From: Pomphorhynchus laevis
Lineage: Eukaryota; Acanthocephala; Palaeacanthocephala; Echinorhynchida; Pomphorhynchidae
Assembly: GCA_012934845.2 (NCBI GenBank)
Contig: WNNJ02002244.1
Coordinates: 62,001 to 126,000 of the forward strand
DNA length: 64,000 nt
Direction of reading: 5' to 3'
Position 1 is the first letter of the stretch. Each line of letters opens with the position of its first letter. The translations under genes were made by a program, and so were the position numbers. The notes under the pieces are model-generated. The model was not told where the DNA came from. It ran no database searches and saw only the letters and a list, made by a program, of their open reading frames with translations. This document shows positions 42,800-53,529 of the stretch, piece after piece.

Positions 42800-43265
42800 T
42801 AGTCTGATGAGGATATATAAAATGCTGCCCTGTGTTTATGCCTCTTTAGTAGGAAAACATAGTGACTTATTTATGAGTACACCATTTGGTGTCTTAGGGC
42901 AGGTGTAACAAAAAATTATATTATATATTTGTACACTTTAAAGTGTCCCTGTAAGCCAGCATTTCTATTAAAAGGAATTTAGTGCCTGATGCATGGTTAA
43001 ACTGCAATACGCATTGCCATGCACAGAGCTTATGCTAAATTTCCTCTGATGATTCAGATTAAGGGTAGTTCTGTTTTTCGAGCTTTAAACACTGTTTAAG
43101 CGTGTGTTAAGGTGCCTATAGATGATTATTAAGTCACGGTACTGATGAGCTCCGTAAGAGCGAAACGCGTATACCGTTGTCGAAGTTTGTCGTTACACAT
43201 AGAATGACTGGGCATACGTAGCGACTTTGAATATTGCGACAAGAAGTCAGTTCTATTTATTGCAT
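42800..43265 (+). mobile_element. Penelope-like element A terminal repeat with hammerhead ribozyme
   Basis: It begins with TCTGATGAGGATATATAAAA and TGCTG, found also at about 6753-6775, and ends with the ribozyme followed by CGTTACACATAGAATGACTG and TTGAATATTGCGACAAGAAG, matching 6672-6735. At 6.6 kb the ribozyme block is followed at once by the TCTGATGAGG block, so the two sites are different parts of a tandem arrangement of the same terminal repeat. No coding sequence lies here. Confidence 0.65.
43136..43177 (+). ncRNA. Hammerhead ribozyme, type I with minimal stem III, complete
   Basis: Stem I pairs ACGGTA (43136-43141) with TACCGT (43172-43177), six base pairs. The core CTGATGA is at 43142-43148, stem II GCTC/GAGC has loop CGTAA, GAAA is at 43162-43165, stem III is the minimal AC-GC-GT (43165-43170), and the cleavage triplet is GTA, with the cut expected after 43171. 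All invariant hammerhead bases are present. Self-complementary ACGCGT could allow stem III to form between two molecules, as proposed for minimal hammerheads of Penelope-like elements. It would process the element transcript. Confidence 0.88.
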
Positions 43266-43483
43266 AAACTAATTACAATGAATATGCATTGTATTTATGT
43301 AAAGACATTATCGTAGATATATTCGATATTTTTACCGAAATAGCGATTGATGTGTTGCAGTATTATTTACTGAATTTCTTTTATAAAGGTACATTAGCTA
43401 CGAATATCAGTAGTATTTGCCACTTTGATAACGTCCGAAATGTGAATTCTGCTATTATTGAATTAGAATCGTGATTACCAAGT

Positions 43484-43722
43484 ATAGTCCGCCTCAATTG
43501 GATTCTTTGGGGGGGGGTGAAAGACCCCGGGTTTATTCAGTCGGAAGCCGGTGTATTGGATCGGCTGGAGGGTTTAGATCCCTATGTTACTGAGGCCGTA
43601 GTTATAATAAAGACGAATTTGTTAGACTGGTTTTTTTACTATATTCACTTGTTTTCTTTTCTCGTATCTTATTATTAAGTTTTTTAGTAGTTGCATGTAT
43701 TATTTAAGAAAATCTTTATTTA
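43484..43722 (+). mobile_element. LINE family B, 3'-end copy 4
   Basis: CAGTCGGAAGCCGG, GGATCGGCTGGAGGGTTTAG and the tail AAATCTTTATTTATTTAT match the 3' end of LINE B copy 1 (17815-18035). Only the 3' untranslated region is present, which is typical of 5' truncation. Confidence 0.8.
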
Positions 43723-44635
43723 TTTATGAATTCGAATTGCACATTCCACTCCGCATAATTGCTAAAAATTGTTTCTGTATTCCAATCCGTCGGATATACA
43801 TTTCTTTAATCTAGGATTATGCATTTAGTGAATAATATCGCCTAGTTTAACCTAGGCTCGATTAAATATTTTGGTATTATTAAAAAATGACATCAATATA
43901 AGTAGATTTTTTAATGGACATAACATGGATTTCTCTTATCTGGTTCGTGAAATAATGCTTAATTTTGCAGTCAATCTGCTAAATATTGCCTCTATTAGCA
44001 TATAAATACATCGATCACTGGCGCAGGCGGGCATAGAAGACGATAATTATTTTATAAAAATTGATTCTACAAATTGATTCTACAAAGCACTGAGCAACCT
44101 AACTATTGGAATTTGATTAAGCGTAAAATGTAAATCTTCTTTGTTGATCTTACATTTTTATTATAATTTATTTAATTTAAGTTAAATTTTTAAAAATTAT
44201 TTTTTAATTATTATAAATTTAAACGATTTAAATTAAAATTTAATTGGCAAACATTAGCTTTAAATAAAATTTCAGATATTGATATTTCTCAAGTAAACAT
44301 TCTGAATTATATTTCAGGTTTAAACAATTGCATTAAAATTATTGTGCATATCTTACGTTTGTTCGAATTGTGGATTATTTGTGTTTCTTATCGTATGAGT
44401 CTTTACTTGTTCCTTTGGATTCGAACTCAACCACAATTTCGCATATGTGTCAACCTTTCGATCAGAGAATTGATAATGACTCAGATTGCTTAAAATAAAA
44501 TATAGTGAGGGAATAATATATTGTTTGGTTAATGAAACTACTCGATATATTTGTCAACACGATGACATATTTGTTGATTGTGTCTTATTAATTAACTTAA
44601 TAAATTGATAAATTTGCATCCCTAGGTGTTTACAC
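43723..44635. other. AT-rich, no recognised gene
   Basis: Nothing recognisable. Confidence 0.4.
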
Positions 44636-44882
44636 CTTAAAATGTAAACTCCTTCACGTGATCATGTTTAAAAGTCCCGGTAATGGCCAATAGCTAGGTC
44701 ACGTATCGCGTGAAGTTAAGATTGTAGATCTTTCTAGATATTGTTCCAGCCTGCAACTGCCTTAATCAGGGCAGTTCCCTGTCAGATGCTGCTGGATGGA
44801 CCGTTGTAAGTTTAGTCTGAGTCAACTAAACTAGGTGGCGACACCGAAAAAGCAACGTTAAAAATTATGACTTAAAAGTTAC

Positions 44883-45360
44883 ATGTACTCAACCAGATTG
44901 GAAAAATACCTTAGTACTAATGATTTTAATTTTAGATATTTTAAATGTAACAGAAAAAATTATATAGTTTGTGATGTTATAAATAATAATTACTTTGTAA
45001 ATAATACAACAAACAAATGTTTTTCATTAAATATTAATAATAATTGTAACTGCAATACCGCAGGTGTAGTGTATCTAATACAATGCACATGTGGATTGCA
45101 ATATATAGGAAAAACATATCAAATGTTAAAAACTAGGTTTAGGCAACACATATATAATATACAGCATAATAGTCAAACTATATTTCATAAAAATATGAGA
45201 TTAATAGGAAATGATATTAAAAACTGTAAATTATTTATTTTAGAACATATTGTTGAAGAAAATAAGACAATATTAAATTAAAAACTATTAGAAAAAGAAG
45301 ATTTTTGGATTAAAACGCTTAATTCCATGTACCCATTAGGATTGAATGACGTGGTACAAG
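44883..45360 (+). pseudogene. N-terminal GIY-YIG endonuclease of the permuted Penelope-like element
   Basis: The frame from 44883 has a Cys-rich lead-in (RYFKCNRKNYIVCD, NNNCNCN), then AGVVYLIQC (GIY block) and LQYIGKTYQMLKTRFRQHI (YIG at 45102-45110, followed by the catalytic Arg region), then HNSQTIFHKNMRLIGND, CKLFILEHI and, after one TAA at 45279-45281 where copy 1 and copy 3 have CAG, KLLEKEDFWIKTLNSMYPLGLNDVV, here listed as motif LNSMYPLGLND. The domain is otherwise complete, including both signature blocks. The stop is a single substitution. The enzyme would nick DNA for primed reverse transcription. Confidence 0.8.
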
Positions 45361-45569
45361 GAATTGGCAGAAGTAGTATAGTAAATAATAAACAACTATA
45401 TTATAATAATCCGGTTTATATTTTTTTGTTAAAAATTTTTTATTATAAGAAATAGGCAAAATGCAATCAGCTATTACTTTGTACACTTCATATCAATATA
45501 AATTATATTTCCATGGGGTTACATTTATTGATACAAATTCTGCTTTAATATTTAAATTCTGCTTTGATA

Positions 45570-45960
45570 CAAATGGATAAAATTGAATTATTAAAATCAT
45601 TAAATACTTTAATAAATCAAATTTTTTTAAAAGTATTTATACTTTGACAAATAAAAGGTGTTCCAATTGAAGATAAGAAGGTGTATATCTAGATATGAAC
45701 ATTAAATTAACATCAATCAAAACCACTATTAATTTATATCGTAAGATGACATATTTAAATTTACAATAAACATGTTTTTGCATGAGCATTCATGCATACC
45801 ATATAATATAAAATATAATACATTAAATAATGAAATTTTAAGAATTGCAACAATATGTAATGATATTGGCTTTCTTCAAAATCATTTAAATAATTTAATA
45901 GATACATATTTTAAACTAGGTTTTATAAAAATAACATCAAGCAGAAAATAGTAAAATATA
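45570..45960 (+). pseudogene. RT thumb remnant of the permuted Penelope-like element
   Basis: Text parallel to 25430-24847 of copy 1: a MDKIELLKSLNTLINQ start, a jump over the RT core, then the ATTTAAATTTACAATAAACA region and CNDIGFLQNHLNNLIDTYF. The FxDD core is lost. Confidence 0.65.
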
Positions 45961-46284
45961 TAAATCAACACAATAATATTAAAAATAAATAAAAAATCAT
46001 TAGCAGAAAATTTGTATGAATGGATAATGAATACTATCCATTCATAATATTTTGTATTAGAATAAGATATTAGATAAACGAATTTCATCAGAGGAAATAC
46101 GTCATATATAAATGAAAAAATATTAAAAATAAAGTGAATTTTTTATTGATAGTAAATAATATACTTTGTTTTTTGAAATATTTAAATGTGGAACATATTT
46201 TTGCATGAGCATTCATGTATACCACATTTATAAAATAAAAAATATCATACATTGACTGATAATCAAATTTCACCAGAGGAAATA

Positions 46285-46400
46285 CGTCATTAGCATGCAT
46301 TTGGTCTCGCTGCTATGTTGGGTCGATTAATAGGGGCCGAAACCTATTAATATAGCAGTTCTCATGATGACCTATGATCCTTATTATGATACAACGTCTG
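46285..46400 (+). other. 3' hairpin block of the permuted Penelope-like element
   Basis: CTGCTAT pairs with ATAGCAG, and inside it TAATAGG pairs with CCTATTA around GGCCGAAA. It corresponds to the minus-strand block at 24600-24745; compensating differences between the copies keep the stems. Confidence 0.65.
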
Positions 46401-46620
46401 TTATTTATTAGTCAATTCATAAAAATTGACTTTTATTTTAAATTTCAATTTTAAATTTTAACTTGACATAAATATGAGATGTATAAAATATTATATAATT
46501 ATTTATTATTTATCTTTATTTTTGATTTATATATCGGATAAAATACGTAAATTCAGTTAGCTGCCCTGATTTGTTCTACTGACAAGTTATTTACTTGTGT
46601 ACTTTGTTTTCCCGGTAATT

Positions 46621-47640
46621 CGATCTCTGTCAGAAATAATGAAATTATTGATACGAAATTATTTTTCTGCTTATTTTCGAGCAAGTCAAATTAGCTAAGT
46701 GGGTATTATATATAATTATAAAATAAATAAAAATAAATATAAATAATAATGCTAAATCAATAAATCAAATATTAGATAATTAATAAATTATTTAATGAAT
46801 GTTTTTTCTTATAATGGAGAATTGTGAAAGTATAATAATAAATGTAAAATTATAATATTTAAATTCATAATATTATTCTACCAAGATTAAATTCATCCAT
46901 CCTTATGGAGTGATAATATACTTTAAACTAATTAATAAAATAAACTAATTTAAAAATAAATTTAAACTAAGTTGAAAATATAAATATCCATATTTATATA
47001 TGGAAAATATTAAAATATTTTTTATATTAATTATTAATTATTTAAATTATTATTATTTGTATTATTTTGCTTTTATTTTGCTTTTATAAATAGTAAATTG
47101 AAAATATACTATATTTATCTTTTGAAAACATAAAAGAAAAAGTTTTTAATGAAAAACGTTTTTGAATAAAAATTTTAACACAATGTTATACATACTTTGC
47201 TCTCAATACTTTGACTATTAGCACTCTTCTTTGCACGTGGTACTTTATTGAAAGGTCAACCGTTGCCAGTACACTTAATATCAAACAAAATAATGTGTCT
47301 TGAAATAAAATTTGTAAACTGTTGGTAGATGCATAATTCGAACCATTGTACGTCAATTTGGATTATTTGTAAAGTTTTATCAGTGAAGTTCAATATCAAT
47401 ATCAATTTAATTAATTTAATTTAAGTACAAGATATTATCATAATGTATCATATGTTATTTGTTTCATTTAAATTAAAAATTGCCGTGTAAAATTGTGACT
47501 TTATTTAACTTTATCAATTAATATTAAACCAACTCAAAAATGAAAAAAATTAAGTAATAAATGTCTGAAGACATTTATTAAGTAATATTTTAAGTAATAT
47601 TAAGATAACAATATCATTTATTATCTTAATAGAATAGAAT
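46621..47640. other. AT-rich, no recognised gene
   Basis: Nothing recognisable. Confidence 0.4.
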
Positions 47641-47744
47641 TTATTTAGAGTGGCCTTTATGGTAAAATAGAACCATTTACAGGCCCACTATAAAAATTAA
47701 AAGACAAGTTTACATCCGATGAATGTTTGAACTTGTATGTAGAG

Positions 47745-50621
47745 TTATTGAATTGATTTCGGCTGAAAGTGTAATTTTAGTTCGTTTGCAAGAAGTATGG
47801 CGATCAAGGAAGTTTTGAAGTGTTTAAGCGACGTCAATGATTTTGTGTCTCGAGGAAGTTTGTTCCAAAGGCGTGGTGCAGCGATGGTGAACGCACGATA
47901 TCCGTGATTACCGTTGTGACGGGGGACGAAAAACGAGTAGGAGCGATGAGTTCTTAGGGAGAGACCAGTCGTCATATTGGATGCGCTATCAGGAAGATAT
48001 AGATAAGGATGGTTGTGCCGGAATTTGATTTGCCATGCAAGTGTGAGAATTTGAGAGGTTATGCGGCTCGGAATGTCGAGCCAGTTAAGGATGCGGAGGG
48101 TGTTGGAGATGTGGTCGTACTTGCGAAGGCGGAAGATGACCCTAGCAGCCATGTGCAGAATCCTTTGTAGATAGTGAAATTGATATGCTGGACAGTTTAC
48201 GAGAAGACCTAAGCAATATTCTAGACGAGGCATGAAAAGGCTGGAGATTAAAATAGCTGTCGATTTGACGTCGAGGTTTCTACGGACACTTCGAATGTCA
48301 CGGAGGATGAGGGAGCATGAACTGATCTTGCTACGAATAAAAGGCAGAAACGAGAGATTATTGTCAAAAGGGACACCGAGGATTGTCATGATAGTCACTT
48401 CTGGTAGACGAAAATTGTGTATGTATACTGGAAAATCGAGAGCGTAAGAGTGGCGCGGTGTTATCCACATCGTGTTAGATTTCTCGTTGTTTAAAAACAT
48501 ACGGATTGAACAAAGATATGCGTGAATAGCAGAGAGGCAAGACGATGCATCAGAAGCGAAGTTGGATGCAGATGTAAGTGTGCATGATGCATAGATTACT
48601 ATATCGTCAGCGTACTGAATAAATTCAAAGCCGAAAGGGACCACGATGGAAGATAAATAACCAAGAAGAAGGGTGAAAAGAAGCGGCCCTAGAACAGATC
48701 CTTGTGGTACACCGCAGCTGAGAGGAACCGGCGCAGAAGAGTTGGAGTTGGAGACTACGTGATAAGAGCGATTTGAGAGGTAGGATTTGAACCAAGAAAT
48801 GACATGAGACGAGAAGCAGTAACGTAGTTTAAGACATGAGAGAAGTATAGTGTGATCAACTACATCAAAGGCGGAGGATAAATCAAGTGAAATTACAAGG
48901 TTTACTAGATGTTTGTCAAGAGCGAGAAGTAGATCATTGGAGAGTTTTGTGCATGCGGTCATAGTAGAATGTTGTGGTCGATATGCTGATTGAAAAGGTG
49001 GAAACATATAATTTGATGATATGTAGTTGCTTACCTGTCTGAGGATGAGACGCTCGAAAAGTTTTGAGATGGTCGGAAGGTTTGATATTGGTCTATAGGA
49101 GGAGGCGGAACTTGGATCAAGATGATGCTTCTTTAATAATGGGCGAACTATGGCATGTTTGAACGACGAAGGGTAGTGTGATAAATGGATAGACATGTTG
49201 AAGACACTTGTGAGATAAGGGCTGATGGTGTCACTTAGTAACTTTAGAATGTATGTTGGAACAGGATCGAGAGGAGAGGTTGAATTGGGTAATCGTGCTA
49301 GGGCATCAGATACGCTTTCGATAGATAAAAGTGAAAAGTGAAACAGTTCAGTATGATATGGGGCAAGGTAGGAGAAACTAGAAGATAATGGTACGTCGAT
49401 TGAGGTCAAAGCTCGAGCTATTTTGCGTTGCAAATGAGATGCGAATTGGTTGGAAGTGATAGAGATAGACGTGACGGATTTGTTTCTACCCAAAAGGTTA
49501 TTAATGGATTTCCACGCGTATTGATGATTGTCACGCAAAGATGTTTTGCTTTGCCAGTACGAGGAGCATTTTGAGTTCAAAAGATATCGGTATTTGCGTC
49601 GAAATTCGAGGTATTCTGAGTAAAATGACTTTAATAGCTCGGTGATATTACGACGACGGAATCTTGAGTGCATTCGGTGAAGGTGTCGTAAGGAGCGCTT
49701 GGCTCTTTGACAATCGCTATCGAACCAGGGAGCTCCTGACTGACGGCGAGGCGTACATTGTTTGAACGGCAAAATCATATCGAGTATGCCAATAAGTTCA
49801 GTGCTGTACATGTTGGTTAAGTCGTCAAGTGAAGTGTTAGTAAAGGCGGCAAAAATTAGGAGTGTGGACGAGAGAAGGTTTATACGCAAGTTATTTAGAT
49901 CAAGTTGTTTCCATGGACGATATATATGGGGATGAGTAGGGTGTGGAGGATCATTGGTTTTAATGTTAATGGTGAGAAGGTAATGGTCGGATAGGCCCAC
50001 ATCTTTCACAGAAACGATGCTGCAAGTAGACGATGATTGAACAAAGATGCAATCAATGGTGCCACCTTGGATATGAGTGGATTCAGTAGGGATATATCTG
50101 AAGCCAAAGTCTGATAATGTCTTGAGTAGGTGTGACGAGTGAGCGCATGATGGTCTGTCAAGTCGAATGTTGAGGTCACCAAGAATAATGACGGGAGATG
50201 ATGTAATGCTTAGGTTAGAGAGCATATCAAAGAGTTCGTCAAAGAATGTAAGACATGGCGCAGATGAGCCTGGTCGATAGATAAGGGCGAAACAAATTCG
50301 TCTACTGAAGTGTATAGCGTTAAAGCACATCAGTTCAAATGACGTAGGGGCAACTGGAAAGTTTAGAACATGTAACGATATAGCGGGCAAAGAAAAGGAA
50401 AGTAGACCACCATGGTTGATTCTTCCTGGATCACCATGTCGAGCACGTTCGGCAACGTTTAGGTTAAGCGATACGAGTCTTCGAATGGATATGTCGTTTG
50501 TGGAATGCCAAGATTCGGTTAGGCAGAGAAGTGAAAGTGAGTTATTTTGGAAAACTTCGAGAGCAAGTTCAAGTTTGTGGAGTAAGGAACGAATGTTGAT
50601 GAGACCGATGCTAATGAGTAT
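47745..50621 (-). CDS. LINE F ORF2: APE endonuclease plus reverse transcriptase, intact
   Basis: The frame is open for about 959 codons. The endonuclease starts just after the TAA at 50622-50624 with ISIGLINIRSLLHKLELA, then LLCLTESWHSTND, FALIYRPGSS, VIILGDLNIRLDRP (GDLN), GTIDCIFV and LSDHYLL. A linker follows, then the RT: NSTSPLDPVPTYILK, SYRPISNLPTISKLFERL, QSAYRPQHSTMTA, SLDLSSAFDVVDH, GVPQGSVLGPLLFTLLLG and IQYADDIVIYA (YADD at 48603-48614), ending with APRLWNKLPRDTKSL. All catalytic residues seen are normal. There is no ATG at the upstream edge of the endonuclease, and the first in-frame ATG lies well inside it (about 50327), so ORF2 translation probably depends on a non-ATG start, reinitiation or frameshifting from ORF1. 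The lineage is CR1/L2-like. Confidence 0.9.
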   Translation of the reverse strand: MLISIGLINIRSLLHKLELALEVFQNNSLSLLCLTESWHSTNDISIRRLVSLNLNVAERARHGDPGRINHGGLLSFSLPAISLHVLNFPVAPTSFELMCFNAIHFSRRICFALIYRPGSSAPCLTFFDELFDMLSNLSITSSPVIILGDLNIRLDRPSCAHSSHLLKTLSDFGFRYIPTESTHIQGGTIDCIFVQSSSTCSIVSVKDVGLSDHYLLTINIKTNDPPHPTHPHIYRPWKQLDLNNLRINLLSSTLLIFAAFTNTSLDDLTNMYSTELIGILDMILPFKQCTPRRQSGAPWFDSDCQRAKRSLRHLHRMHSRFRRRNITELLKSFYSEYLEFRRKYRYLLNSKCSSYWQSKTSLRDNHQYAWKSINNLLGRNKSVTSISITSNQFASHLQRKIARALTSIDVPLSSSFSYLAPYHTELFHFSLLSIESVSDALARLPNSTSPLDPVPTYILKLLSDTISPYLTSVFNMSIHLSHYPSSFKHAIVRPLLKKHHLDPSSASSYRPISNLPTISKLFERLILRQVSNYISSNYMFPPFQSAYRPQHSTMTACTKLSNDLLLALDKHLVNLVISLDLSSAFDVVDHTILLSCLKLRYCFSSHVISWFKSYLSNRSYHVVSNSNSSAPVPLSCGVPQGSVLGPLLFTLLLGYLSSIVVPFGFEFIQYADDIVIYASCTLTSASNFASDASSCLSAIHAYLCSIRMFLNNEKSNTMWITPRHSYALDFPVYIHNFRLPEVTIMTILGVPFDNNLSFLPFIRSKISSCSLILRDIRSVRRNLDVKSTAILISSLFMPRLEYCLGLLVNCPAYQFHYLQRILHMAARVIFRLRKYDHISNTLRILNWLDIPSRITSQILTLAWQIKFRHNHPYLYLPDSASNMTTGLSLRTHRSYSFFVPRHNGNHGYRAFTIAAPRLWNKLPRDTKSLTSLKHFKTSLIAILLANELKLHFQPKSIQ

Positions 50622-50737
50622 TTAGAAAGAGAATTTAGGGATGATGATTTGGAGTTAAATGGCCCGAAACAACCCAAGGAAGAGGAGGGAGAATCAGACA
50701 ATTTTCGCCTCGTTGTTGTTTGCGATTTATCATGATG

Positions 50738-51874
50738 TCATATTGAGGGTGGTGATATATTTGGTTGAATTTCGGCGGAGATTAAATGATTTTTTTGCAA
50801 ACGAATAACTCGGTTATTGCGAATTATAAATTTATGCGAAGGATCCGCCAAACGTTTTTCGTGTAATTGTTTCCTGAGTAATTTTAGTGCTTTCACCTCA
50901 TGTGGTGAGAGATCCGGGCTTACATAAGCGTTGTGAAATCGAGTCGATTCTCTCAATTTGTAGGCATTATTCAGAATTGACGTGGTGGTTGCTTCATCAG
51001 ATGTAACAAGTATCCACGGAGGAATATCTTGACGTTTTGCAGGGAGTCGGCGTAAATACAAACGACATGTGGATGCACAAGACACTTTCAACGATGCGAT
51101 AAGATCCGATACTAAAGCAAGATCGTCTGATGAATTAGGTAGTCCGCGTATTATTACGTTTGACGAGCGCCGTTGTTGCCTATCACATGCTTGAATTATT
51201 GTTAGGGGAGATGTTGATTGACCATCGAATTGAGATGTTGCGAGTACTGAGCGAGTCACTTCTTTGCGGATAATAGATGCGAAAGTTTGACGAGGTATTG
51301 AGAACTCTGGATTAGAAGTTGGCACGGAAGGCGAAGAAGTGAGATTTAGAGATTCTATTCTTGTTTGTAGATCATTAATAGAGGAATTGGCGCTCGCTAA
51401 CGACTCTTTTAAGTCGGATAATAACTTAGCGGAACATAACCCACACAGAAAATCTCATGTGAAAAATTCCCTGGAAACTTGGCATGGCACTTTTACGGAA
51501 GAATATATCGGACAATCCGACGTGGTACACATTAAATCTAGTGAAACAAACTCCCCTTGTGTGATAATAGGTGACAAGGATGGTAATACACAGTTTGGAA
51601 TCTGTATAGCGCTAGCAGCAAGAGAAGGATTGAATTGCAACACAGAATCTCCAAGACGAGTTGTTGAGATGTCGTTGTAGAGTAATGTGGAATTTTCACT
51701 ATTTAGAGGTAGATGGCTTTCTACAGATCGTGATCGGTTTATTTCTTTAGAATTACCGTTTTCACAGTTTTGAGCATAACAGTCCACGCAAGTACGACCA
51801 GCTTTAGCACAGATGCAACTTCGACATATTGAGTTTTTACTGTTACAGGAACAGCAACGTGAAGAAGTAGACAT
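50738..51874 (-). pseudogene. LINE F ORF1: Cys-rich module, zinc finger and RRM-like domain, one stop
   Basis: A single frame of 379 codons from ATG 51874 is interrupted only by TGA at 51455-51457. Residues 1-45 form a Cys-rich module (RCCSCNSKNSICRSCICAKA, CVDCYAQNCENG). Residues about 113-147 form a PHD-like finger (DLMCTTSDCPIYSSVKVPC and DFLCGLC) that aligns with the finger in LINE D ORF1. Then come a short coiled-coil-like stretch (LLSDLKESLASANSSINDL), an RRM-like domain (SSNVIIRGLPNSSDD, CRLYLRRLPAKRQ, PPWILVTSDE) and a basic tail (HKFIIRNNRVIRLQ). In the alignment with LINE D the TGA stands at an arginine, so a CGA-to-TGA change is likely. The role is RNA binding and particle assembly. 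Confidence 0.82.
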
Positions 51875-51960
51875 TACTCAGTTGGATGTTCTTGAAATAG
51901 TTTTGCTTGCATTCGTTTGCTCCATTGTAATTTGCGTATGTTTATTGTGATTTGTGTGAT

Positions 51961-53400
51961 TTGTTTAAGTATTTAACAATCAAGACAATTTTAGCTAGTT
52001 GTAAGAGTTTTAATAACTAAGACTTATTTAAACGTGACTTATTTTATCATTATTATTTTAATAATAATGATAACTTTATCAAAAATGAAAAAATTAATAA
52101 TAATGATAACTTTATCGAAAAAGCCAACTTAACAATTCAAAAGGAATTAATATATAATAAGATGCATTTAATATGTAGTAATGAATGTCTGAAAATAATG
52201 CTCCAAACTTTAATTCAATATTAAATAAATTTCGTCAAAAAGATAAAATGTTATTGCCCAAATAAATGCTTAATAAATTATTAAAGTACACGAATACTAA
52301 TTAATAATGTATTTAATATAGCAGTTAAATTAATTGTACATAGGTTATGCTGTAAAATCATGATAATCCTGGCATATACATCCATATCTCCATTGCCACG
52401 ACAATGAGAAGTTATCTAGAGACCGCGATAGAATTCAATCTTGTTTTAAACCGCAAGAATAGTAAATAGTAAATTTGCATGAACGTTATAAAAAGCAAGA
52501 GTTTGCTAGGAAATGTAAGAATTTAGAATGGGCAAATTGCAAGATGTAAAAGATCAATAAAAGGCGCTCACACTTAACTGTAAAGAGAAAAACAAATTTA
52601 AATTTTCTAATTACAACTTGTTCTCGGATTTAATTAATTTAATGTAATGTAATTGTACGCAACTGATTTGTAAATAATTGTTAAATTATTACAATTTTTA
52701 AATTGTGTAAAACATTACATTTTCTAACTTTTTATTCTGTAATTCACCATTCAATTTTCTAATGTCGATATTACATATCAAGCATATTCCATATAATCTA
52801 GATTATAAAATTTCATGATTATCCCGGCCAATATATTTCCCAATATCAATGATTCACATGTAGTCGCTTTTATAGCTAAAGATCCTAGATATATATGAAC
52901 TCTACATCAAAAAATCGATACATTTAAACTTTTGCATATTAAGCAAGAAACCTTGTTTTCACGCTTTTAATAAATCGAGCACTGGATGAGATTGACATAA
53001 CTATACATTTTAATTGATTTAGATTGCTACTGAAACTGGTCGAAAGTAGGGCATAAAGAGTTACAAATGTGGTGTACTTGGGATATGTCAGAACTCAATT
53101 ATATTGCTTAAGGCCCATTAATCAAATAATAAGGTATCTTATCTCAAGGTATTTATCGATTTCTTGTCACTTAGAGCTGAGCAATTCTGACAGTGGCCCA
53201 ATCAAATGGTGTTTATGCTTTTCAGTCGGGATTTGATTTCATTTCCTTGTAATTTTCAAATAACAATTTGGACTGTAAAATAATACGAGAATATCTTCCA
53301 TATTCAGGAAGTCGGACACCAATTCATAAGAGAATATTATCCGCAAATTATATTTGGTTAGATTTTCCTATTTTCAAACTAACCATATCAACCTTATAAT
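51961..53400. other. AT-rich, no recognised gene
   Basis: Lies between LINE F and the 3' end of the synaptotagmin-like gene. AATAAA on the minus strand near 53425 may be that gene's polyadenylation signal. Confidence 0.4.
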
Positions 53401-53529
53401 AGATTATTCAAAGTTATTTTTATTAAAATCAATTAAATCTTAATTAGGAGTTCTATATTTAAAAATTGTTAATCGAATGAACATATGCGTATAAAAAGCA
53501 TAATAAAAGCACGAAAGCTAATCTTATTA

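Larger units (their letters stand above)
44640..46620 (+). mobile_element. Permuted Penelope-like element, copy 2, internally deleted
   Basis: A structured leader (CTTCACG...CGTGAAG, ACTGCC...GGCAGT, GTTTAG...CTAAAC between 44650 and 44850) is followed by the N-terminal GIY-YIG gene, then a short RT remnant (ATGGATAAAATTGAATTATT near 45573, matching copy 1), the RT thumb region (45700-45960), the hairpin block (46285-46400) and the AT-rich tail to about 46570. The linker and most RT motifs are missing relative to copy 1. It confirms that GIY-YIG stands at the 5' end of the coding region. Confidence 0.75.
47640..51960 (-). mobile_element. LINE family F, near intact CR1/L2-type element
   Basis: On the minus strand: a short 5' untranslated region, ORF1 (51874-50738, one stop), ORF2 (50621-47745, intact), and a 3' end with the hairpin AGTGG..CCT/AGG.CCACT around AATGGT/ACCAT (47649-47689) and AAATAAA. 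It is the youngest-looking LINE in the window, with a visibly higher GC content in its coding part than the flanking DNA. Confidence 0.88.

Noticed and set aside
48232-48447. Plus-strand open frames inside LINE F, also 50416-50625 and 51339-51680
   Set aside because: These are antisense shadows of the intact ORF2 and of ORF1.
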